Of a stretch of DNA of 64,000 nt, positions 33,121-43,945 are shown in pieces. The notes beneath the pieces were generated by a model. It was not told the origin of the DNA and did not search any database. It saw only the letters and a list, made by a program, of their open reading frames with translations. The stretch is from assembly GCA_029465975.1 (NCBI GenBank), contig CM055728.1:4051908-4115907 (forward strand), read 5' to 3'. This stretch comes from Dallia pectoralis. Its lineage: Eukaryota > Chordata > Actinopteri > Esociformes > Umbridae. A program made the translations under genes and the position numbers. How positions within the stretch are numbered: the stretch's first letter is position 1; the number at the start of each line of letters is the position of its first letter.

Positions 33121-34479
33121 GTGCTCTTAAGAGCAGTATTAGAATGTGTGTAGCAGGCAATATTTTGGTAGCATGTAGCTATGACAAGATGCTCTGAGAG
33201 CAGCAAGAATACCGCAGCAAATATGTCCCTAGACATTACATAAGGTGCAATGAGAGCAGCGTAACTTGCTATCATAGCCAGTAAAAGTAACACATTTCAT
33301 CAGGCTAAGATTATTAATAGAAGTTAAGCTAACATTAGCTATGAGGCTGTCATTTCTTAGAGCTAGCTACCAGTCGATCTCAAAGGTACTGTGGGTAGAT
33401 CGCGTGACATCAGATAACATCTGACTTTTTCTGACACTTAGGTCAATGCGCATCCGCAAACAACGTTGCTAAGCGCAGCAAAACTAACAAACTAGCTAGC
33501 AAGTTACTTCCAATTTTCAGCCCTCGGTTTTGTATCTTAAACTTAGGAAACCGTGGTAAAGTTGGTTGGATATTTGATATTGGATATTCAACGGATATTC
33601 GAAGCCCGAGATCAGGTCCGGTTTTCCCGCAAGCAGACACACTACACCCCGGTGATCTACCGACAGAAACCTCGACAGCTTATAGTTAGGGACCGTCAAT
33701 AAAGTACAAGTTTCAACGTTATTATTCAATAGCTGTTTAACCATTTGGCCTTGAAACTTCAAATCACTTTCAGATTGTTTATAGAGGACACCCACATGTT
33801 GCACTGCCTCTGTTTGTTAAAGAAATAGTGAAAACAAATGTTTAATAAACATTTAAAAACTGTAAACCTCAATAGTGTTTTTGTTAGATAACTTTGAAAA
33901 TCTACTTAATCCACTTTCATATTGTCTACAAAGGCCATTCACATGTTGCACAGGCTTTGGTTTTTAAAGAAATGGTGTAACAAATGTTTAATAAACATTT
34001 AAAACCTGTAAAACTCAATAGCTTTTTTGTGCAATGACCTGTCAACCTCAAACCACTGGTAAACGATGGTAAACGAAGCAAGGCAGAAATATTATCTTTG
34101 ATCACAACTCTGCACTTATTTATGTGAGTCAGCCTTTTCACACATGAAAATCATAAAGTCAAAGTACCACCATGACTGCTGATCATTTGTTAGTGTGCTT
34201 GAGGCTGGCTGTCAGCAGCTACTGTCCGGACTATACATCCCTGGCTGATTCCATTCAGTGCAAGTCATCACAGTAAAGTCCTAGTTAACATAGTTTATTG
34301 TGTTGTGCAATATGGGCTCATGCGGGTATGCAAGGTACATCAACATAGATTGTAAAAATAATTCTTAATATATTTATAGATAAATCTACGTTTTGTATTT
34401 TTGTAGTAGGTAGATCATTTTGACTTGGTCATTTTATAAGTAGCATGCTGAAAGTGTGAGCACCCCTGGACTAGAGGAT
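33121..34479. other. Unassigned intronic or intergenic DNA
   Basis: No gene is recognised. AATGTTTAATAAACATTTAAA occurs twice (about 33838 and 33982) within a diverged direct duplication (33790-33900 against 33940-34030). Confidence 0.4.
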
Positions 34480-34578
34480 ACTCACCCTGAGGCAGCTGTT
34501 ATTATTGTTGGTGAAGGTTTCTCCGCCTCTATGTCCGACAAGCTCAACACTTTCTATGCACGGTTTGAAGCGACCTAA
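34480..34578 (+). mobile_element. LINE linker fragment (Rex1-like)
   Basis: The frame reads SASMSDKLNTFYARFEAT, matching the linker between endonuclease and RT in Rex1-type LINEs (LADxLNxFYARFE). Confidence 0.55.
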
Positions 34579-34784
34579 ACACCATAACATTCTCATTATA
34601 AAAATCTAACATGATTTTAAAAAACCGACTTATGGAAACCAAGCCACCCAAAAGAAATTCTAATTGGATACTATTCCACAGCTGAGGAGCTTTAATAAGG
34701 CTAAACTACCCAACAAAAGGTGTCTTTAAAACTATCCAACTCTGAGATCTAGTATTGAATCCAAACAATCTATGTGTCAACGGT

Positions 34785-35025
34785 GATGTTAAGTATACTG
34801 GAGCCTGTGGAATAAGGGTGTACTCACTCTGTTGCCAGCGGTTTTGACAATAACGGCTGTGTGTTGAGATATTGAGGGGAAAGCAAATGTACACTGTTAG
34901 ACAAGCTGTACACTCACTACTGTACAAAGAGTCATTTCTTCAGTGTGGTACAATGAAAAGATATAATCAAATATGTATTAAATTGTGAGGGGTGTGCTCA
35001 CTTTTGTGAGATATTGTTTTTTGTA
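34785..35025. mobile_element. Tc1-like terminal fragment
   Basis: AGGGTGTACTCACTCTGTTG and GAGGGGTGTGCTCACTTTTG are words of a common fish Tc1 end (AGGGGTGTACTCACTTTTGT). No transposase is left. Confidence 0.5.
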
Positions 35026-36505
35026 TTACATTACGACTGGTCATTTGTTTGTGACGTCATGCAAAAACGGAAGTCAGTCGTATTAGACACATTTCCTACA
35101 GCATGAGAGTATTGCAGCTAACAGCCTATAAATAGCATCAGAATTATTGACAAAGTTTTAGTTCACTATGGATGCAAATGCGATTCATATAGTACATATC
35201 ATTATCCTACTGCAGAAAAAATGACACAAACACACATTTGAGAATGCATCTACATTTTAATATTTCAGTTACGCTCACTGAAACAGCCCCAGAACACCAA
35301 CCTAAGGTTTTTCCTGCTACTTTCTGTCAGGTTGCCATGGCATCAGGCAAGGTGGCCCTGTTTCCTGCCATCCAGAAGGCCTGTTGGGGTGATGTCCTAA
35401 GCATGCCCCTTTTCTCTAATCTGATCAGACAGGCGTGGTGGAGACTGTCATACTTCCCAGGCAGACAAGGGCCCCATTTTATTGCTGAGTGCAGTCAGCT
35501 AAGTAGATAGCACTCAGTATCCGTTAAATGCCGCTGCACATGCCACTCATGCATTCTCTGTTCTCTCTCGCCCAAAGTAACATTAGGACTTGAGGTTTCC
35601 TACACTGGAGCCTCGTCCATCAGATATTCTTTTAAATCCACTAGTGTGCTCAGCTCTGTCCCACTGCTGCTTAGCTCTCTCTGAAGCAACCCTCAAGGGA
35701 GTAAATTTGTGTGCAATGCTTAAAAGAAGTGATGTAATTATTCCCATCTTGTATTAATTTTTTTCTCATTCAGCTGATATTGGTGTAGCTGTGGTGTCAA
35801 TGTACCAGCTTTGTTCAGAAATTTTAAAACAAGGCTTAGTAATGCAAGGGTTTCAAAAGGCTTAGGAACAGAATGTCTTGAGAACTTTGCTAAGACTAAA
35901 TGTGTTTTTCTGGAGACACTAATTTTTGTCTCCCCACTATAGTGAATAATTAAATGCGACTGTATGGTTTGTTTTCTTTTTGGTGTAAGCCAGAAACAGA
36001 GGTTTATGAAGAAAACTGATTTTGAGTGGGTTGACATTCAACCTCTTCAAAGACCCATATTTAACTAGCATAATTAACAGGGCCACATATTAAAGATGTC
36101 ATAAATTACTATTAGATATCCATCTATAAATTACCAGTAGACATGCCAGTAATGTTTTAATGTTTCAAATATACTTTTGAGAAATTAGACATTTTATTCC
36201 CCACCTTTCACGGGTCGTCTATTAGTTATCATCTACATATAATCTCCCATATCGCTTTAGACACTAGCACAATTCTTCCCACACTAATCCACCCGGAAAA
36301 GTTAATACTATGACGAGAAGAAGACAAGTTATGAATTTTTTATTGTGAAAGCCCCCATATGGATAGATTGTAATACGAGTTTTTTAATTTGTGTGTGGTA
36401 AGTAATGAAAATAACTCTCACATGTACGGTGCCTTTTGAAAAGCAGTCTGACCCCTTCACTTTTGCACATTTTGATGTGATTAAGTGATTACATGATTAA
36501 ATATA
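35026..36505. other. Unassigned DNA
   Basis: I see no gene, RNA or known repeat. A slightly GC-richer open stretch at 35238-35510 has no motif that I recognise. Confidence 0.35.
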
Positions 36506-36508
36506 AAC

Positions 36509-37145
36509 TCACCGGCCACTTCATTAGATACACCTTTTCAACTGTTCGTTGATTGATACATTTACGTGGCAGCATCCACGGTTAAGACGATCTGCTGAAG
36601 ATCAAACCAAACATCAGAGAATAAAATTAAGGTGATTTAAGTATCTTTGAACATGGCATGGTTGTTGGTGCCTGGTCTGGTGATTCTATATTTCTGCTGC
36701 GATATTCAGATGGTGGGGAGAGAAATTTGCATAAACACATGGACCCTCCTGCCTTGTCGCAAGGGTTCAGACTGGTGGGGTGGTGTAATAATGTGGGGGA
36801 TCATTTCTTTGCACACTTTGGGCCCCTCCGTTCCAATTGATCATTGTTAAAAACTGACACAGCCTGCCTGAGAATTGTTTCAGACCATGTTCATTTTTAT
36901 ATGACCACAGTGTACCCATCATCTAATGACTTCCAGCAGGATACCGACATGTCACAAAGCTCACAACATCTCATACTGGTTTCATGAACATGACAATATG
37001 TTCAATTTTCTCAAATAGTCTCCACAGGCACCACATCTCAACGTGCACCATTAGGATGTTCTGGAACGGGAGATTCGCATCTTGGATGTGCACCGCTCCA
37101 ACATCTTGGATGTGCGCCGCAACTACATGATGCTCTAATGTCGGG
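36509..37145 (+). mobile_element. Degenerate Tc1-like transposon
   Basis: The left end CTCACCGGCCACTTCATTAG is the well-known tip of a fish Tc1 family (CACCGGCCACTTTATTAGGT). Inside are remnants of the SDEAxFxL region and the C-terminal block near 37030-37080 (CCACAGGCACCACATCTCAA). All frames are broken. Confidence 0.7.
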
Positions 37146-37689
37146 GTGGACCAAAATCTATACTTTGACTATACTCTCGTAAGCACTCTGTAGTAAGCTT
37201 GGAGTAACTAGCCTGAGCAACTTCATTGCCCCTTTGTCCTTTGTAATAGTTAACGTTTCGGGGAGGGGTAAATTTGTTTTTAAACCTAAATAACAAAGAG
37301 CAGTTCTCCTTTTGACAGGCAGAGCAAAGATTCCTGCTGCGTAAAACCAAAATTAAACAATTGTATTATGTTTCAAAATATTCTGAAGACCATACAACAA
37401 GGTACTTTTCTATCAATCAATAATACATTTGCAATTACTACCTTAAGATGATGTACTTGCTAGGACTATTATTTTGTTCATTTGTATTTCCAATTTATAT
37501 GAAGTACACTTTAATAAGAATAATTATTCACTTTGCCTACCTTCATATCAGGGTTTCAGTTAACTATTTAGACCCCATAGGGGATTTCAACATCCATCCT
37601 TTACATCACTGTTGCCGCCGTAACAGCCATAATATGCGAAGTTATATTTGTATCATTGTTGCAAAATGAATTTACTAAAAACTTGTTGT

Positions 37690-37910
37690 ATTCACATTGT
37701 TATTGTCATCAGTCAGGTATTTTATAAAGCTCTTTTTACAATGACAATTGTCACAAAGTGCTTTTACAAACACCCAACCTGAATCTGACAGAGCACACAG
37801 CGGCTATGATAAACTCCCTGATCTGTCAAAGTTAGGAAGAACCCTAGAGAGGAACCAGGCTTTGAGGGGTGGCCAGTCCTCTTCTGGCGGTGTTGGGTGA
37901 CCCTATCAAT
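37690..37910 (-). mobile_element. L2-type LINE 3' UTR fragment
   Basis: TATTTTATAAAGCTCTTTTT, TGTCACAAAGTGCTTTTACA, and AGAGAGGAACCAGGCTTTGA are in the order typical of fish L2 3' UTRs. No coding part is seen. Orientation is tentative. Confidence 0.55.
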
Positions 37911-38761
37911 GTTTAATAAATATTCAATGCATTTTTTAATGCAGATATCTTGAAAAAAGTAGGTGTCCGCCACAGATCCTTAGGGCTGGTAGGTCCCACT
38001 ATGTGGTCAATGGGTGCATGTCCTCTTTAGTGTAAACGGAACACGGTAACTTGCTATCAAAAAAGTGAAACTGTGGCCCTGACAGGTCGGATATCAATCC
38101 AACAACTTGACCAAGCATCAACCAAGGGCCACCAATCAACCGCAACCACTCTGATGAGCCGAATGTTAATCTTGTCGTCTAACCTATAACCTAACTGCGT
38201 AATACACAACGTATCAGCTGTGCACGGCCACACGTGATAGAGGACAGCAAACATGTTGACTGTACTTGCAGCTGCTGTGCCAGTAAGCTTTGGCTTAAAA
38301 ACTATGATTGGGTCTATAACCAGAAAATATTTTTAGTCTTCAGTAAGGCAGTGATTTGTAGGGATTTTTTTTTTAAAGGAACAGGAGGTTCGATAATGGG
38401 CGGTAATTATTTAATGTACCCATATCAAGGTTTGATTTTTTTAACAAAGGCTTAATTTCTGCAACTTTCAGTGAGTTTGATACAGATCATTAAAAAGACA
38501 CCGGAAAAGTGTATACCGGTACCTTCATTTGACTTTTCAAGTTGTCTTCACTTCATTGTAAAAATGGCAGCGCCAAAGAGACCACATTTGTTTACATTGG
38601 GAAATACTTTTTTTTTTGTCTGTACAAAGTTGGATCTTTCCTTAACCTTGAAAAAGTGCTACTGGAGTTGAGCTTAGTAAGATAAAAATGCAGGAGATAT
38701 GTTTGGTGTTGTCAAAGTTTGATGCTGCGGTATAATATCTCTCTCAGATTAGCATATGCAT

Positions 38762-40996
38762 TAGGGTGCATCAAATTTGAATGGGAAATTTTAATTTCAA
38801 AATATAAATTTGGCTGGCATTGCATGTTGTTCCAATTAACATAAAAATGACTTTTGCAAAGTTTTGAAGAATTCCATTGAGATTTTGGGGTGCCACCTAA
38901 CACATGAACTTGAAAATGTGAAATTTTTTGTCGAATTGCCAATAGGATGACCTGGAAATGTTGAGTACAGTGAACTTTTATACAGTAACATGTTCTATAA
39001 TGTTATCAAAGTAAAAGTTGTTCGTTTGCTCTTTGGGCAACTTGGGCATTTCTCAGAATTCAACTTTCGAGATTTTCCATTCATTTGTCCTATAGACAAA
39101 ATGAATGGAGGTCAATATGGGACGTTCATGTGGCCTTACCCTGAATTTCTGCAGCAATGATGGATGTCGGACACACATATAAAGTTTAATTGACTTTATT
39201 GGTAAACACAAGGGGCGATACTGACACACTTACAGAACAAACCCTCTCTAGTGGCTAACTCACTGGCAACTAACAGGGCCTAATGCTGAGCATCGGAGTT
39301 AACCTGCTGTCCCAGTGTAGGGTGCACGATGGAGGTGGGGTCCACTGCTTGTGCTGTTCCTCACTGATTGTCTCCAGCACTTGGCGTTTTGCTCGGTCAG
39401 CTGTTGCAAAAGATGCAGAGAGATGTGTACATTCACCGCCTGACTCTGCATCAAGGTCACGTGTGAAGGCGGCCTGTTGCATTGGTGACATCCTCAACCT
39501 TGTAGCCAGTGACACGGCACTTGGTCACCTAAGGATGTCATGTGGAATAGAGACGTTTGTTCCAGTCTTCTTATGCTTGTGGGATGGTTCACCCTCAGAT
39601 GGTGGATACACTGTGTTAGTGTCCTCCTCTGACTCCCCATCACTCTCCGACTCCAAGCTGGATATTGCAGTCATCTCCTCCAGCTCCTTTCCACAGCAGG
39701 ACTGCCTGGCTGCTGTGGCAGCTTGACGCTCCTCTCACCGCTTCACCTTGAGCTGCAGCTTTATGTCCAATACACCAAATGTAGCCACTCTGTCAGTCTT
39801 CATGCTGGCCAAGAAAGCTAGGTCTTCTGGGTTATCAATAAGCTTTTCAACATTTGGAGGCCACAGCGGAAATGTGGGATCAGGTCTGCACTACATTGTC
39901 TCCAATTGTTTCGCTGTAGTCACATTGGAGTGCTTGGCCTGGGAGATTTTCCACAGCTTGATGTTATCATTGATTAAGTCTACCACATTGTGGCTCGCAT
40001 GCTTGTCCCTCACCATTGGGATGTTGGCTTTCTTGTAAAATGGCCGCACCTGCTCCAGGACAACCATGGCAGCCTCGAACTGCGACACCGCTCCATTTGC
40101 ACCAGGTTTAATGGCAAGCATGCAGCGTAAGTTTGTCAGTTTGGCACCGGTGATGATGCCATCCTTACTGGTGATGCTGGGGCCCAGACCAAAGACCAGG
40201 CTGCGACTGCTAATCTGGCAGGGACCAGTTGGTGAAGGCAGCATCTTAGGAGAGCTGGATCCTGGGGTGGGTTGTGTTGTGCAGTGCCTGAGAATGAAAA
40301 GGATACAAGCTCAAGACAAGTGTTTAAAATCATATCTTACCATACTTAATATCACACAATTATGATAAACCATTCTTGCATAAGCCTCACATTTTAGCTG
40401 TACAAAGTCTAACTTCATCATAACTTACCGTTACATCACTACCAGAGTAGCTAGCTGTGCTTGTAAATATACTTGTATTTAAAATGTTAATTTACTGTTA
40501 CAACTACAATGCTACTCTCAATAAACATGAGACATTTATACTCTGAATATGACATTGTCCACTCTAGAATATTGTTGATGTTAAGCTTAATAGCTTAGCT
40601 AACATAGATAGCTAACTGTGGTTAGAAGACTGTTGCTAGCTAACGTTATCTAGATGTAATGAGCCCCAAATACCTATAAATATAACTTAAATGACTTATG
40701 ATAAATAAGTTTACAGACACATAATTCCAGATATTATAGTAATATGTAATAAAACATACCTCAAACAGAAAGATCACCTCAGTTTTCTTGAGCTGTAGTA
40801 TTGTTTACCTCAGATTTCCATGGCGACCATTGAGCGCTGTTAACCACTTTATCCAACAAAAACATATGTGTGGTGGCACCCCTAAATCATCATGTACTGG
40901 AGAAATATTTTGCATGTGTTGTTTCTACATATATTGGAACACTTTTAGCACCCAGCCATTTAAAAATTCAAGAATTGTGTTTTTTGATGCACCCTA
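38762..40996 (-). mobile_element. DNA transposon with 8-bp target duplication, superfamily not assigned
   Basis: The ends TAGGGTGCATCAAA (38762) and its complement (to 40996) are flanked by an identical ATATGCAT (38754-38761 and 40997-41004). The inverted similarity extends about 125 bp inward, with GGCTGG and GGGGTGCCACC blocks in both arms. An 8-bp duplication fits hAT, P, Zisupton-like and a few other superfamilies; TAGGG tips are common in hAT. The single ORF inside (minus strand) has no hAT motif that I recognise. An AATAAA on the minus strand near 39200 lies downstream of the ORF. Confidence 0.85.
39270..40244 (-). pseudogene. Unrecognised transposon-borne protein, one frame with three in-frame stops
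   Basis: From an ATG at 40244 a single minus-strand frame of 325 codons runs to a stop at 39270. It is broken only by a TAG and two TGAs, at LETM-stop-CRPDPTF, LKVKR-stop-EERQAA and HDILR-stop-PSAV. Each looks like a point mutation because the frame continues with sensible sequence. Readable segments include SLVFGLGPSITSKDGIITGA, KLTNLRCMLAIKPGANGA, HASHNVVDLINDNIKLW, an acidic stretch SLESESDGESEEDTN, and SASFATADRAKRQVLETISE. A preceding intron with acceptor CACCCCAG (near 40265) is possible. I recall similar strings from multicopy fish proteins of unknown function, but cannot assign a fold. It may be the N-terminal part of a transposase whose core is deleted. Confidence 0.65.
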
Positions 40997-41004
40997 ATAT
41001 GCAT

Positions 41005-41690
41005 GCTTTATTTTTGGTGTGTTTGTTTCATTGAGCACAGCTGGTTTCAATCACTGATTAGCTTGCTATTTAGTTAGCTATTAGTCTGTGTAGGTAAGTG
41101 TGGTTATATGTATATCTTTGTTTTGAAGTTAGTTGATGCTCTATGTAGAGCCCACTTTATTTTCAATACTGAGTTCATGTCTTCCGTTCGTTGTAATTTT
41201 TTTTGTAAGTAATAAATTCCACAAACGGTTTGACATCTCTGCAAATGCTTCATTTTCACACTACACCAAGGAGAGGTCATGACAGAATCCAAAGCCTAAA
41301 GACGAGCCAGCAGAGCACGACGATGAGGGGATTTCTTGGGAAAGTTGGCTACAGCTCCCTGAGGGATTAAGCTCACCGTCGCACCACGGAGCGGTGGGAG
41401 CGGCGTTACACCTGGAAGGGAAATTGGGGGTCCAACTCCCTCTATTCTGATGATGTTGAGGTTATCTACGAGAGAGTGGAGGACACCCTAGAAGGCGCTC
41501 TGTGGTGGGATCCCGTCCTAAGCCGACTAAACCCAGTAACTCATTAAGAAGCTGGTTCCAGGGTCAATTACAGCGGGTCTGCAGTCCTCCAGACAACAGG
41601 GCAGGGCAGCACCCCAGGAAGCATACTCAAAATATCTTTAGAAGGGAGCTAAAGGGGTGCTCTTAAAAAAAGGCCACGGAGGATTGCAGT
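41005..41690 (+). mobile_element. Decayed LTR element, 3' part of LTR plus start of internal region
   Basis: The segment up to CAAGGAGAGGTCATGACA (ending 41282) looks like the end of an LTR with AGCACAGCTGGTTTCAATCA and an AATAAA near 41212. The following GAATCCAAAGCC… and GCTCACCGTCGCACCACGGA parallel the intact LTR element at 43546-46720 (GAATGCGAAGCC, GCTCACTGTCGCACCACGGA). It is therefore an older relative. It is cut on the right by a Tc1 copy. Confidence 0.6.
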
Positions 41691-41850
41691 TTTAATGTCC
41701 TAATATTGAAAAATGAGTCAATGCTTTGACAATTGAGTCATTAATAAATGGGCAGCTTTTCTCTTTCTTGGCTGAAAAATGCATTTTAAATGCAAATTCA
41801 TCCGGTTTTAGACTTTTGGCCCCTATTTTTCAAGGGACCAAAAGTAATTG

Positions 41851-43479
41851 CACTGTTGACCTCAACTGATGATGTGATCGGGCGCTGGAAAGAGCATTTT
41901 GAGGAGCTCCTGAATCCGACCTACACGCCCTCTAGTACAAAGGCAGAGCTGGAGGCTGATGGAGGGCCATCGTCAGTTTCCCTGGGGGAAGTCGCTGAGG
42001 TAGTCAAACAACTCCACAGTGGCAAAGCCCCAGGGACTGATGAGATTCGTCCAGAAATGCTAAAAGCTTTGGGTGGGGAAGGGCTGTCTTGGTTGACACG
42101 CCTCTTCAACATTGCATGGAAGTCTGGGACAGTGCCAGAGGAGTGGCAGACCGGGGTGGTGGTTCCCCTCTTTAAAAAGGGGGACCAGAGAGTGTGTGCC
42201 AATTACAGAGGTATCACACTCCTCAGCCTCCCTGGTAAAGTGTACTCCAAAGTGCTGGAAAGGAGGGTTCGGCCAATAGTCGAACCTCAGATTGAAGAGG
42301 AACAATGCGGTTTTCGTCCTGGCCGGGGAACCACGGACCAGCTCTTTACTCTCGCAAGGATCCTGGAGGGGGCCTGGGAGTATGCCCATCCAGTCTACAT
42401 GTGTTTTGTGGATCTGGAGAAGGCGTATGACCGGGTACCCCGGGATCTTTTGTGGGAGGTGCTGCGGGAGTATGGGGTGAGGGGGTCTCTTCTCAGGGCC
42501 ATCCAATCTCTGTACGTTTAAAGCATGAGCTGTGTCCGTGTCCTCGGCAGTAAGTCGGATTCGTTCCAGGTGGGGGTTGGCCTCCGCCAGGGCTGCGCTT
42601 TGTCACCAATCCTGTTTGTAATATTCATGGACAGGATATCAAGGCGTAGTCATGGGGGGGAGGGGTTCCCGTTTGGTGGGCTGATGGTCACATCACTGCT
42701 TTTTGCGGATGATGTGGTCCTGATGGCCTCATCGGTCGGTGACCTTTCAGCACTCACTGGATCGGTTCGCAGCCGAGTGTGAAGCAGCTGGGATGAGGGT
42801 TAGCACCTCTAAATCTGAGGCCATGACTCTCAGCAGGAAACCGGTGGAGTGCCTACTCCGGGTAGGGAATGAGTCCTTACTCAAAGTGAAGGAGTTCAAG
42901 TACCTCGGGGTCTTGTTCGCGAGTGAGGGAACAATGGAGCGGGAGATTGGTCGGAGGATCGGAGCAGCGGGGGCGGTGTTGCATTCGCTTCACCGCACCG
43001 TTGTGACGAAAAGAGAGCTGAGCCGAAAGGCAAAGCTCTCGATCTACCGGTCAATCTTTGTTCCTACCCTCACCTATGGTCATGAAAGCTGGGTCATGAC
43101 CGAAAGAACGAGATCGCGGGTACAAGCGGCCGAAATGGGTTTTCTCAGAAAGGTGGCTGGCCTCTCCCTTAGGGATAGGGTGAGAAGCTCAGTCATCCGA
43201 GAGGAACTCGGAGTAGAGCTGCTGCTCCTTTGCATAGAAAGGAGCCAGTTGAGGTGGTTCGGGCATCTTGTACGAATGCCACCTGGGCGCCTCCCTAGAG
43301 AGGTGTTCCAGGCACGTCCAGCTGGGAGGAGACCCCAGGGAAGACCCAGGACTAGGTGGAGAGATTATATCTCCACACTGGCCTGGGAACGCCTCGGGAT
43401 TCCCCAGTCAGAGCTGGCTAATGTTGCCCGGGAAAGGGAAGTTTGGGGTCCCCTGCTAGAGCTGCTACCCCCGTGACCC
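41851..43479 (+). pseudogene. Rex3-like reverse transcriptase, one stop and one frameshift
   Basis: The frame from 41851 shows RT motifs in order: GKAPGTDEIRPEML, NYRGITLLSLPGKVY, EEEQCGFRPGRGTTDQLF, CFVDLEKAYDRVPR, an in-frame TAA at 42519-42521, GLRQGCALSPILFVIFMDRI, and LLFADDVVLM with the catalytic FADD at 42702-42713. A one-base shift near 42745 moves reading to the frame that continues FAAECEAAGMRVSTSKSEAM, VKEFKYLGVLF, SIFVPTLTYGHESWVMTERT, and RRPQGRPRTRWRDYI, ending LLELLPP. Apart from these two lesions the palm, thumb and C-terminal region are well preserved, which suggests a fairly young insertion. Confidence 0.93.
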
Positions 43480-43516
43480 GACCCCGGATAAGCGGTTGAA
43501 GATGAGATGAGATGAG
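41851..43516 (+). mobile_element. 5'-truncated Rex3-like (RTE clade) LINE with 11-bp target duplication
   Basis: The element is flanked by AAAAGTAATTG at 41840-41850 and 43517-43527 and ends in (GATGA)n, a short microsatellite tail like that of RTE-clade elements such as Rex3. It starts inside the coding region ahead of the RT fingers, so the endonuclease domain is missing through 5' truncation. Confidence 0.9.
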
Positions 43517-43545
43517 AAAAGTAATTGGACAATTAACTAAAACGC

Positions 43546-43943
43546 TGTCACGATTGGTGTGGTGGCGTTGCTACACTTCCATTTCGGTGATCCACTTCCG
43601 TGTTTTTGTTCTCACTAGCTGTGATTACTTCCTCTTTCACGTGGTCACAGCTGTTAGTAATCTGTCACTTTATCTGGGATATAAGAGGGTCGCGAGCAGT
43701 GCACTCGTTGCTTCGCATTGTTACAAGTCACATCGATATTAGTGGTGAGTGTTGGGAGATGTACTGTTGAAGTTGAACGTTTTTGTATAAGACGCTATAT
43801 ACGCACTTTAATTTCCTGTCACAGTATACTCTTTTCGCCGTTTACGGTTTGTTTTATGTTCATCATTAATAAAACCTGTTCTAAAACGGATTACCTGGCT
43901 CTGCACCTGGCTCCTCCACACTACAACCTAACGGTTCGTGACA
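43546..43943 (+). repeat. 5' LTR of a pol-less LTR retroelement
   Basis: This 398-bp repeat begins TGTCACGATTGGTG and ends TTCGTGACA. It contains a TATA-like GATATAAGAG (about 43677) and AATAAA at 43868-43873. It is preceded by AACGC, which recurs after the second LTR. Confidence 0.95.
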
Positions 43944-43945
43944 GA

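Noticed and set aside
42739..43476. A 245-residue intact gene on its own
   Set aside because: It is the C-terminal part of the Rex3-like RT after a frameshift, inside a copy with target duplications and a microsatellite tail.
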